Positions 56,128 through 64,000 of a DNA stretch of 64,000 nucleotides are shown piece by piece. The position numbers and the translations under genes are program-made. The stretch's first letter is position 1. Every line of letters starts with the position of its first letter. The notes below the pieces were generated by a model, which did no database searches, was not told the DNA's origin, and was given only the letters and a program-made list of their open reading frames with translations. Source of the stretch: Aggregatibacter actinomycetemcomitans DSM 8324 (GTDB lineage: Bacteria; Pseudomonadota; Gammaproteobacteria; Enterobacterales; Pasteurellaceae); NCBI RefSeq assembly GCF_000372365.1, contig NZ_AQUU01000011.1:26344-90343 (forward strand), written 5' to 3'.

Positions 56128-56160
56128 AGCGTTTCCCCCACTATTTTTATATCTTTTTGA

Positions 56161-56445
56161 TTATTCTGGCTGTTCGTCCTGTTGATGATAAATCAGCGAC
56201 ACGGTAATCACACCGTCAATCTCTTTTACCGACTCCATGTTCTTCAACAAAACATGCGGATCATGAGATTGCATTACCGCCACGATTTTGCCGATGTTTT
56301 CATTAAAGGTCGGGATTTCTGTATGTGGAATCGCCAAAAGTGCGGTGCGAATGGCTGTTATTTTTTGCGGCTTGCCTTGCACCACCAGACCGACAATGTG
56401 CCAATCTTTAGCGTCTTCCATGGTTAAAATGTCTGTTTTATTCAT
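56161..56445 (-). CDS. napD: NapA maturation chaperone NapD
   Basis: Binds the NapA Tat signal before export. 94 residues: DWHIVGLVVQGKPQKITAI, IPHTEIPTF, GKIVAVMQSHD and GVITVSLIYHQQD follow the NapD ferredoxin-like fold. First gene of the operon; no napF is found upstream. Confidence 0.9.
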   Translation of the reverse strand: MNKTDILTMEDAKDWHIVGLVVQGKPQKITAIRTALLAIPHTEIPTFNENIGKIVAVMQSHDPHVLLKNMESVKEIDGVITVSLIYHQQDEQPE

Positions 56446-56601
56446 ATTCTTTTCGGATAATGTATTTTTATCGCGCCGTTAACCTTCGACGTTATTATTT
56501 GTCTTTACCAATTAATCTTTTTGTAGATCCCGCATATTAATTTGTTGCGAATGAATTAACATCACTACAAATGAGTATTTTAGGCGGATTCCCAGCGCAA
56601 T

Positions 56602-56615
56602 TTGTTTTAGATCAA
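56602..56615. promoter_or_regulatory. FNR box between napD and narQ
   Basis: TTGTT-TTAG-ATCAA matches the FNR consensus TTGAT-N4-ATCAA at 9 of 10 positions. Placed in the divergent promoter, it fits anaerobic control of nap. No confident NarP heptamer pair was found. Confidence 0.7.
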
Positions 56616-56721
56616 ATTTAAGAACGCAGGCATGAAAAAACGCCGCTTGATAAAACGCCGGTAAAAACCACCGCACTTTTTTGTTACACTAATGACACGT
56701 TTTCTACCAAGGCTTGTTATT

Positions 56722-58425
56722 TTGAAAATTAAACATTCCGTTTCCACCCGCATTGCCAACTATCTTATTGTGATTATTATCTTTGTCGGCATCATCGGCG
56801 CATTAAGTCTGGCGCTGATGGCGGGCAATAAATCCTATGCGGAAGCCATTAACGTGTCCGGTTCACTGCGTATGCAAAGTTATCGCATACTTTATGAAAT
56901 CGAACATGAACCACAAATGGTGGAAAGCAGCCTGCGCCAATATCGCGTGAGTTTGCATTCAAAATCCCTGGTGGAAATTAACTATCAGTCTTTTGCTTCG
57001 CAGGATGTGAAAGATTCCTATCACAATTTGATTAAACGCTGGGAAGTGATGGAACGTCTGGCGCGGGAACAAAATTTCACCGAATATCAAAAGAATATCG
57101 CCAATTATGTGGAACAAGTGGATCAATTTGTTTTTACCCTGCAACATTCGGCGGAAGAAAAATGGATTTGGGCGCTGTGCGTGATTATTTTTTCCATGCT
57201 GCTTATTGTGATCATGGTGTCTTACGTGAATTGGTACACCCGAAAAGCTGTGGTGCGCCCGCTGGAGCAGCTCACCCGCGCCAGTACGCAGGTGCAAATG
57301 GGGCAATTCAAGCATATTCCGCTGGACGTGCGTAAAGAAGACGAACTGGGGCATTTGGCGCGCACTTTCACTAAAATGTCATCGGAGTTGGGTAAACTGT
57401 ATTCCGGTTTGGAAGCCACAGTGAATGAAAAAACGCAAAAGCTACAACAAACCAACCGCTCTTTAACGACCTTATATCACTGCTCCCAACTTGTGACGAC
57501 CAATAAAATCGACGGCAAAATTTTGCAACTGGTGCTACAAAATGTCATGATTAGCGAACATTTACGCTATTTGGAACTGGATGTGTTAGACGCGCCGCAT
57601 TGGAATATATGCTTGGGCGTGAAATATGACCAGCTGGAATCGCAACAAACGGAAATGAATATTGAAGGGGAAAGCCTCGCCGTATTGCGTTGGCAGGCGG
57701 GGTTGCCGTGTCCGGATTTGCGCACCATGCAAAATGTGGCTCAAATGCTCAGCCGCTCGCTGTATTTCCAACGCATGCAACGCCAGCAAGAACAGCTATT
57801 GTTGATGGAAGAACGTTCCATTATCGCCCGCGAATTGCACGATTCTTTGGCGCAAGTGTTGGCATTTTTGCAAATTCAGCTTACGCTGTTAAAACACAAT
57901 TTGAACAAAGGCGAAACAGATTCCAAGCAAAAAAGTTTGTCGATTATTAAGCAGTTCGAACAGGCACTCAGCGACGGCTACAGCCAATTACGCGAACTGT
58001 TGGCGACGTTCCGTTTAACCGTGCAGGAAGCCAATTTGAAACTGGCATTGGAGCAAGTGATTGATTCCTTGCGCAATCAAACGGACATTCAAATGAGCGT
58101 GGATTGCACCTTGCCGTCACAAAGTTTTAACGCGCAGCAATTGGTCAATGCCTTGCAAATTGTGCGTGAAGCGGTGTTAAATGCCATTAAACATTCACAA
58201 GGCACACTCATTGAAGTCATCGCGCACACCAATGAAGACGGTGAATATGAACTAGTCGTGCGCGATAACGGAATCGGCATTCCAAGCCTGGAAGAGCCGG
58301 ATGGACACTACGGGCTCAACATCATGCACGAGCGCAGCATACAACTTAACGCCAAACTGACCATTGCCAACCGCACCGACGGCGGCACGGAAGTGAAAGT
58401 CACATTGGCACACACATTAGCTTAA
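56722..58425 (+). CDS. narQ: Nitrate/nitrite sensor histidine kinase NarQ
   Basis: 567 residues from TTG 56722, which has AAGG 9 bases upstream; ATG 56692 would add 10 residues but has no RBS. Two membrane helices bracket the sensor, whose P-box [20 protein letters not shown] binds nitrate/nitrite. Then a HAMP domain (about 175-230), a central GAF-like part, HisKA_3 with phospho-His in [20 protein letters not shown], and an ATPase domain with [13 protein letters not shown] and VRDNGIGI. It should signal to NarP. Adjacent to the nap operon it controls. Confidence 0.93.
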   Translation: MKIKHSVSTRIANYLIVIIIFVGIIGALSLALMAGNKSYAEAINVSGSLRMQSYRILYEIEHEPQMVESSLRQYRVSLHSKSLVEINYQSFASQDVKDSYHNLIKRWEVMERLAREQNFTEYQKNIANYVEQVDQFVFTLQHSAEEKWIWALCVIIFSMLLIVIMVSYVNWYTRKAVVRPLEQLTRASTQVQMGQFKHIPLDVRKEDELGHLARTFTKMSSELGKLYSGLEATVNEKTQKLQQTNRSLTTLYHCSQLVTTNKIDGKILQLVLQNVMISEHLRYLELDVLDAPHWNICLGVKYDQLESQQTEMNIEGESLAVLRWQAGLPCPDLRTMQNVAQMLSRSLYFQRMQRQQEQLLLMEERSIIARELHDSLAQVLAFLQIQLTLLKHNLNKGETDSKQKSLSIIKQFEQALSDGYSQLRELLATFRLTVQEANLKLALEQVIDSLRNQTDIQMSVDCTLPSQSFNAQQLVNALQIVREAVLNAIKHSQGTLIEVIAHTNEDGEYELVVRDNGIGIPSLEEPDGHYGLNIMHERSIQLNAKLTIANRTDGGTEVKVTLAHTLA

Positions 58426-58439
58426 TTCAGAGGAAAGCC

Positions 58440-59465
58440 ATGCAGAATTTACAACCGTTCCATACCTTTTCTATTCCGGCGCAAGCCCAAAAACTGATTG
58501 AAATTACCTCCGTTCCTCAACTTAAACAGGTGTGGGACGAATTCCAGCGGGAAAATCTGCCAGTGCTTTTTTTAGGGCAAGGCAGCAATGTGTTGTTTGT
58601 GGAAGATTTTGCCGGCGCTGTGCTGATTAATCGTCTGCGTGGTATTGCGCATAAGGAAGACGACCGCTTTCATTATCTACATGTGAATGGCGGCGAAGTG
58701 TGGCATGATTTGGTGCAATGGAGTATCGCGCAAGGCATTTACGGCTTGGAAAATCTTGCCCTCATACCGGGCTGTGCCGGTTCCGCCCCGATTCAAAATA
58801 TCGGTGCCTACGGCGTGGAATTTAAAGACGTGTGCGATTATGTAGAGGTGCTCGATCTCACGTCCGCAGAACAATTCCGTTTGAGCTGCGAAGAATGCGA
58901 ATTCGGTTATCGGGAAAGCGTGTTTAAACACAAATATGCGCATGGTTATGTGGTCACGGCGGTCGGTTTAAAACTGGCGAAAGACTGGAAACCGGTGTTG
59001 AAATACGGCAACTTGGCAAATTTAGACAAAAGTGCGGTCAGTTCGGCGGACGTTTTTGCCGAGGTTTGTGCCGTACGCCAAAGCAAATTGCCCGATCCGA
59101 AACAGTTCGGCAATGCGGGTAGCTTCTTTAAGAATCCGGTGGTTTCCGCCCAACAATTTGCCCGCTTAAAAGAAGACTACCCCGCTATACCGCACTTCCC
59201 GCAAGCGGACGGCAGCGTCAAATTAGCCGCCGGTTGGCTTATCGATCAATGCGGCTTGAAAGGCTATCAAATCGGCGGCGCGGCAGTACATCAACAACAG
59301 GCGCTGGTGATTATTAACAAAGGCAACGCCACCGCGTCCGATGTGGTAGAATTGGCGCATCACATTTATCAATTAGTTGCCCTTCGTTTTGACGTTCGCT
59401 TACAGCCCGAAGTGCGTTTTATCGGCAAACAGGGCGAAGTGAATAGTCAACAAACCATCAGTTAA
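58440..59465 (+). CDS. murB: UDP-N-acetylenolpyruvoylglucosamine reductase MurB
   Basis: Flavin enzyme of peptidoglycan precursor synthesis. 341 residues, type [17 protein letters not shown] (FAD), [44 protein letters not shown] (Ser acid) and [22 protein letters not shown], as in E. coli. GAGGAAAGCC precedes the start, 14 bases behind narQ. Confidence 0.96.
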   Translation: MQNLQPFHTFSIPAQAQKLIEITSVPQLKQVWDEFQRENLPVLFLGQGSNVLFVEDFAGAVLINRLRGIAHKEDDRFHYLHVNGGEVWHDLVQWSIAQGIYGLENLALIPGCAGSAPIQNIGAYGVEFKDVCDYVEVLDLTSAEQFRLSCEECEFGYRESVFKHKYAHGYVVTAVGLKLAKDWKPVLKYGNLANLDKSAVSSADVFAEVCAVRQSKLPDPKQFGNAGSFFKNPVVSAQQFARLKEDYPAIPHFPQADGSVKLAAGWLIDQCGLKGYQIGGAAVHQQQALVIINKGNATASDVVELAHHIYQLVALRFDVRLQPEVRFIGKQGEVNSQQTIS

Positions 59466-59480
59466 TACTAAAGGAGTAAG

Positions 59481-59795
59481 ATGAATTTTAATGAAATTTT
59501 AGCGACATTGCCTGCTATTGACCATTTAAGTGGTATCCATATTTTACATAACGGTACATTGGTTCATGAGATTCCTGCCGTTGCCGGGAAATTAGGTTCA
59601 TTGCGGGTTTACAATGCGCTCGCCGTAAAATTTAACAGAAAATTAGACCGCACTTCTGCCCAAAAAGGTTTGCAATTATTCGCCGAGTACACGGAAGATG
59701 CACATAAACACCCCGGCAAACACCCGAACATTGATTTGTTGTTACGCGTCATCGAACAGGATTTGACCTATCAAATCAAACCGCTAACAGAATAA
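59481..59795 (+). CDS. DUF2322-type small conserved protein
   Basis: 104 residues. NFNEILATLPAIDHLSGIHIL and LGSLRVYNALAVKF, AEYTEDAHKHPGKHPNIDLLL look like DUF2322, whose function is unknown. No signal, no membrane segment. It lies 15 bases behind murB and has a good RBS (AAAGGAGTAAG), so it belongs to the narQ-murB run. Confidence 0.7.
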   Translation: MNFNEILATLPAIDHLSGIHILHNGTLVHEIPAVAGKLGSLRVYNALAVKFNRKLDRTSAQKGLQLFAEYTEDAHKHPGKHPNIDLLLRVIEQDLTYQIKPLTE

Positions 59796-59979
59796 TTTCA
59801 GGATAAAATTTTTGTTTTCTTATGCAGGTTATTTTGTAAAATAAAGAAACTTTTTTCACACAATATAGTCAAATAGCCTGCAAAAAGTTAAAATCCAATC
59901 GCTAAAACCGATTAACTTAATACAGATTATATTGCATTGAATTCTTTGATTCGGTGATTAACAAAGAAGAAGGAAGATA

Positions 59980-60828
59980 ATGGATAAAGAAACTCAAACA
60001 ATGATGCTCGTTCCGCAAGGCAGTATAGAAGCTTATATTCGTGCGGCAAATGAATATCCAATGCTGACCGCCGAAGAAGAAAAGGAATTGGCAGAGCGTT
60101 TGTATTACAAAGAAGATATTGAAGCGGCGAAAAAATTAGTGTTGTCTCATTTGCGCTTTGTGATTCACGTCGCGCGCGGTTATTCCGGTTACGGCTTGCC
60201 GCAAGCGGATTTAATCCAGGAAGGTAACATCGGCTTAATGAAAGCGGTAAAACGCTTCAACCCGGAAGTAGGCGTGCGCTTGGTTTCTTTCGCTGTGCAC
60301 TGGATCAAAGCGGAAATTCACGAATATGTGTTGCGCAACTGGCGTATTGTTAAAGTCGCCACCACCAAAGCGCAACGCAAATTGTTCTTCAACCTACGCA
60401 AAACTAAGCAACGCTTAGGCTGGTTCAACGAAAACGAAGTGGACATGGTCGCCAATGAACTCGGTGTATCGCCGCAAGATGTCATGGAAATGGAGTCACG
60501 CATGACCGGCGCCGATGTGGCATTCGACCTGCCCGGCGATGAGCATGACGAAGAAACCTATGCGCCGGCATTGTATTTGGAAGACAAAAGCTCCAACTTT
60601 GCCGCCGAATTGGAAAACGAAAACTACGAAGCACAAGCCACCGATCAGCTTGCCGTCGCGTTAGACAATCTTGATGCACGCAGCCAAGACATTATCAAAG
60701 CCCGCTGGTTAGATGAAACCAAAGCTACGTTGCAGGATTTGGCGGCGAAATACAACATTTCCGCCGAACGTGTTCGCCAGTTAGAAACCAATGCCTTGAA
60801 AAAACTCAAAAGTGCGGTGGTTTTCTAA
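59980..60828 (+). CDS. rpoH: RNA polymerase sigma-32 factor RpoH
   Basis: Heat-shock sigma factor. 282 residues. Region 1.2 [18 protein letters not shown], region 2 [26 protein letters not shown], RpoH box [12 protein letters not shown], region 4 [32 protein letters not shown]. The 184-base leader (59796-59979) may fold as a thermosensor in analogy with E. coli; not analysed further. Confidence 0.97.
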   Translation: MDKETQTMMLVPQGSIEAYIRAANEYPMLTAEEEKELAERLYYKEDIEAAKKLVLSHLRFVIHVARGYSGYGLPQADLIQEGNIGLMKAVKRFNPEVGVRLVSFAVHWIKAEIHEYVLRNWRIVKVATTKAQRKLFFNLRKTKQRLGWFNENEVDMVANELGVSPQDVMEMESRMTGADVAFDLPGDEHDEETYAPALYLEDKSSNFAAELENENYEAQATDQLAVALDNLDARSQDIIKARWLDETKATLQDLAAKYNISAERVRQLETNALKKLKSAVVF

Positions 60829-60854
60829 AGTGTTTTAAGGTGTTCTATAAATGA

Positions 60855-60884
60855 AAAAACGCTCAATAGAGCGGTTTTTTTCTT
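60855..60884. terminator. Bidirectional terminator between rpoH and tfoX
   Basis: CGCTC-AATA-GAGCG with AAAAAA before and TTTTTTT after. Confidence 0.85.
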
Positions 60885-60894
60885 TTTGCGATTC

Positions 60895-61530
60895 TTAGGC
60901 CTTTACTTTCCGCAAACCATTTGCTGCAAGTAAAACATTTAATTTAGTCAAAATTGCCGATTTTTCCTTTTCCGTAAGCAACGAAGCATGCTTATTTTTT
61001 AATGCGGCGCATAAAGTCCATAACAATTCTACGTTGGCAGAAACACCCAGTTTCTTTAACCTAACATAGCTGTGAATTGCGCCGATCTTCTGAAATTCAC
61101 TTACCGTATAAATATTAATTTTAGCCAGCAATCTTTCATGCTTAATGGAAAAATTAGCCAATTCTTTAATTCGCTCTTTTTTTGTCAAATCTTCAGCGAC
61201 TTTCTTAAATTTTGCCTGTTGAATAGACAATTTAACGGTTTTTTCAAATAACGGCTTATTTTTACGAATAGAATGAGGAAGTTGATAGTAACGGTGGAGT
61301 GCCAGTTTATTCGTATTATTGGGATCAATTGAATAAGCTACAGCACCTAAACTCTCTAAGTAAGGGACTAACTCATCTTCAGCCCGCAAGAAAATGCTAT
61401 CGTTTTGATGAAGTGCAAACATTATTCCTGAATGAAATATACCATGTCCGGTGAATAAATTTTTAATACTGATTTCACCATCTACTAGTTGTTTGAATTC
61501 GTTCTTGAGTCTTTGAGATACCGTTGTCAT
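60895..61530 (-). CDS. tfoX: Competence regulator TfoX/Sxy
   Basis: Master co-activator of natural competence; acts with CRP at CRP-S promoters. 211 residues. TfoX N-terminal domain (GEISIKNLFTGHGIFHSGIMFAL, AEDELVPYLESLGA, YYQLPHSI) and C-terminal domain (NIYTVSEFQKIGAIHSYVRLKKLGVSANVELLWTL, split here as the core). RBS GAAGGA. Fits with the high USS density. Confidence 0.9.
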   Translation of the reverse strand: MTTVSQRLKNEFKQLVDGEISIKNLFTGHGIFHSGIMFALHQNDSIFLRAEDELVPYLESLGAVAYSIDPNNTNKLALHRYYQLPHSIRKNKPLFEKTVKLSIQQAKFKKVAEDLTKKERIKELANFSIKHERLLAKINIYTVSEFQKIGAIHSYVRLKKLGVSANVELLWTLCAALKNKHASLLTEKEKSAILTKLNVLLAANGLRKVKA

Positions 61531-61618
61531 AATTAAATCCTTCAGGTTGTTATTTAATTGTATTTATATCATAAATTAAATTTATATGAAGAAAATATTG
61601 TTATTTTAATGTTAAATT

Positions 61619-61634
61619 TGTGATCTTGATCGAG
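61619..61634 (-). promoter_or_regulatory. CRP site candidate upstream of tfoX
   Basis: TGTGA-TCTTGA-TCGAG matches the CRP consensus at 7 of 10 positions, about 96 bases before the tfoX start codon. CRP control of sxy is known in Haemophilus. Confidence 0.5.
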
Positions 61635-61770
61635 GAATTGGAAAATTTTAATGAAAAAATGTTCTTTAGAACCAAAGGTGTCAAAGAATAACACCTTAGC
61701 AGATATAGCGTAAATTATTTCTTTTGTCCTTATCCCAAATTCTGTGCGGCCCTCATTTCAACTCCGAAAA

Positions 61771-61915
61771 TCAACCATAAATTGATTCATCGCCGATTTC
61801 CGGTTCTGAATCAACATTATCCAACTTCTTTACTGCCTCTTTAATCCCTAACCAAATGATATTGAAGGCGGGGTCATCTATCGGAAATACAATTATGTTT
61901 TCTGATCACACAATA
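61771..61915 (-). pseudogene. Open fragment of an unrecognised protein C-terminus
   Basis: Minus-strand frame of 48 codons, SENIIVFPIDDPAFNIIWLG and KEAVKKLDNVDSEPEIGDES, ending at TGA 61773-61771. An in-frame stop lies directly upstream and no start or RBS is present. Looks like the end of a lost gene; family unknown. Confidence 0.35.
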
Positions 61916-61934
61916 AATCCTCGCTATTAAGTGA

Positions 61935-62056
61935 TTATCTAACATTAGTCGCCTTAGAAAAACCTTTCAAACCATCTATGTAAGCAATAAAAAGCTTTTT
62001 AAACTTCAACTTTGAATCTCCGTTAGAACACTCATCCAAAACTTTTCACTTTTATT
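61935..62056 (-). pseudogene. IS256-type transposase remnant
   Basis: In two frames the minus strand reads FWMSVLTEIQ and then KKLFIAYIDGLKGFSKATN, closely following the FWxSVLTELKNRG and ILIACVDGLKGFPEAI blocks of mutator (IS256) transposases. Only about 40 codons survive, with a frame change between the blocks. Confidence 0.5.
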
Positions 62057-62758
62057 TTCAATTAGTTAACTAAATACTAGGTAGTTTTATGCCCTAAATA
62101 TTAACTCTAAGGGCAGTAATGTAGATAATCTGGTCTCCCCTGTGATTTTTTTGAAAAACTGAGAAAGTTGGCTAGTACCCAGAGCTAGAGGACGGATTTT
62201 AGCAAGTTTAGTTACCAAGTTATAGTGTTACTTTTCGTTATTGTAATGGTTTAGGCTTCCACAATACAACAAAGATAAATTTATTTTAAAAACATTTTTT
62301 CGCTTCAAACATCATTAGTAATAAATTGCCTAAGGCTGAAGCCGCTTCGGTTGTCTGCAGTGAATCTTCGAACCTAACGCCTGTTTACTCAATGCTATAT
62401 GGATCTCAGCGGAACAGCGTCAACCCACAATTTGACAGGAGTAAAGGTCAATGACTATGGCTAAATACAGTCAGCATAGCTATGCATAAATAATGTCACC
62501 TGCCTACCCCCCGGTTTTTGCCCGCACATTAACTTGTTAATTTAACTAATGATTGGTTTTATCAGGCTTGAGGTGTTGCTGAAAGTTAGACCGTTACAAT
62601 ATGGACTATTATTCACGTCTGAACGATATACAGATTCAGACATTGAAAAATACGATAAATCGGCTTAAATGATTATTTAATAGAATTAAAATAAAAATTA
62701 GTCGTGTATAATGAATTAAAAAGGAAGTACAGCATAGTATTTATTAAAGATTTCATAA
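62057..62758. other. Non-coding stretch between IS remnant and tuf
   Basis: About 700 AT-rich bases with no coding frame, no tRNA, no tmRNA or RNase P core that I can see, and no USS. One 46-codon open run on the minus strand (KLAKIRPLALGTSQLSQFFK, about 62097-62240) has no start. Probably decayed sequence. Confidence 0.5.
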
Positions 62759-62790
62759 ACAAAAAGGCATACCTCTCGATACGCCTTTTC
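62759..62790 (-). terminator. Terminator after tuf
   Basis: On the minus strand AAAAGGCGTA pairs with TATGCCTTTT (one G-U), loop TCGAGAGG, followed by T residues. It lies 27 bases after the tuf stop. Confidence 0.8.
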
Positions 62791-62816
62791 AGTTTTACTT
62801 TGGTTTGTCTTATCAA

Positions 62817-64000
<1,184 letters not shown>

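Noticed and set aside
62057..62758. tmRNA, RNase P RNA or 6S RNA in the tfoX-tuf gap
   Set aside because: Looked for the tRNA-like ends of tmRNA and the conserved RNase P cores on both strands and found none.

Overview
The window looks like a chromosome segment of a Pasteurellaceae species, most likely Aggregatibacter. The 9-base core of the Haemophilus-type DNA uptake signal sequence (USS, AAGTGCGGT or its complement) occurs dozens of times by eye, often as head-to-head pairs forming the stem of a terminator. Gene content also fits: narQ-murB-rpoH in the order known from Haemophilus, a nadN/pnuC pair, tfoX, manXYZ and a complete pgaABCD biofilm-polysaccharide operon. Genus is an inference; species is not resolved.

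Layout. 1-1.1 kb: the end of an aphA-type phosphatase, then a decayed zone (TonB-receptor tail, broken DUF4298 gene, broken methyltransferase). 1.1-8.5 kb: housekeeping genes mtr, ppa, a LoiP-like protease, an FMN riboswitch with ribB, trpS, ftsY and rsmD. 8.6-15.1 kb: sugar and nucleoside uptake: manXYZ with a readable CRP/LacI-type/Cra promoter, a membrane-anchored HAD protein, nupC under CRP sites, and deoD. 15.4-21.3 kb: pgaABCD. 21.4-23.5 kb: a UhpC-like transporter and pdxH. 23.6-26.2 kb: an AT-rich, USS-free Thoeris anti-phage locus with two intact TIR (ThsB) genes and a SIR2-SLOG effector gene (thsA) broken by a frameshift and a nonsense codon. 26.2-27.8 kb: a DUF4143 ATPase behind three phased repeats and a nest of hairpins. 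28-35.2 kb: srmB, trmN6, pnuC, rluA, luxS, a putative sigma-E-driven MicA-like sRNA opposite luxS, yqaB-maa-yqaA and a lone PRD protein. 35.2-35.6 kb: tRNA-Ser and two tRNA-Arg genes. 35.7-41.6 kb: a YceK-like lipoprotein gene and rep, an Omp barrel, polA. 41.6-42.4 kb: a broken cupin gene and an IS3-type remnant sitting in a USS. 42.5-48.6 kb: nadN with a secreted protein of unknown function, and hldD and waaF separated by a Fic gene with its own palindrome. 48.7-50.7 kb: glutathionylspermidine synthetase/amidase. 50.7-58.4 kb: napDAGHBC (no napF) divergent from narQ with an FNR box between. 58.4-64 kb: murB, a DUF2322-type gene, rpoH, tfoX, a 1.3-kb decayed stretch, and tuf running off the edge.

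How the genes work together: nap plus narQ gives nitrate sensing and periplasmic nitrate respiration; pga makes the PNAG biofilm matrix; man, nup and deo handle sugar and nucleoside scavenging under catabolite control; nadN and pnuC feed NAD salvage; hldD and waaF build the LPS inner core; tfoX plus the dense USS indicates natural competence. The least ordinary parts are the disarmed Thoeris locus, the putative sRNA beside luxS, and the repeat-rich ATPase promoter.
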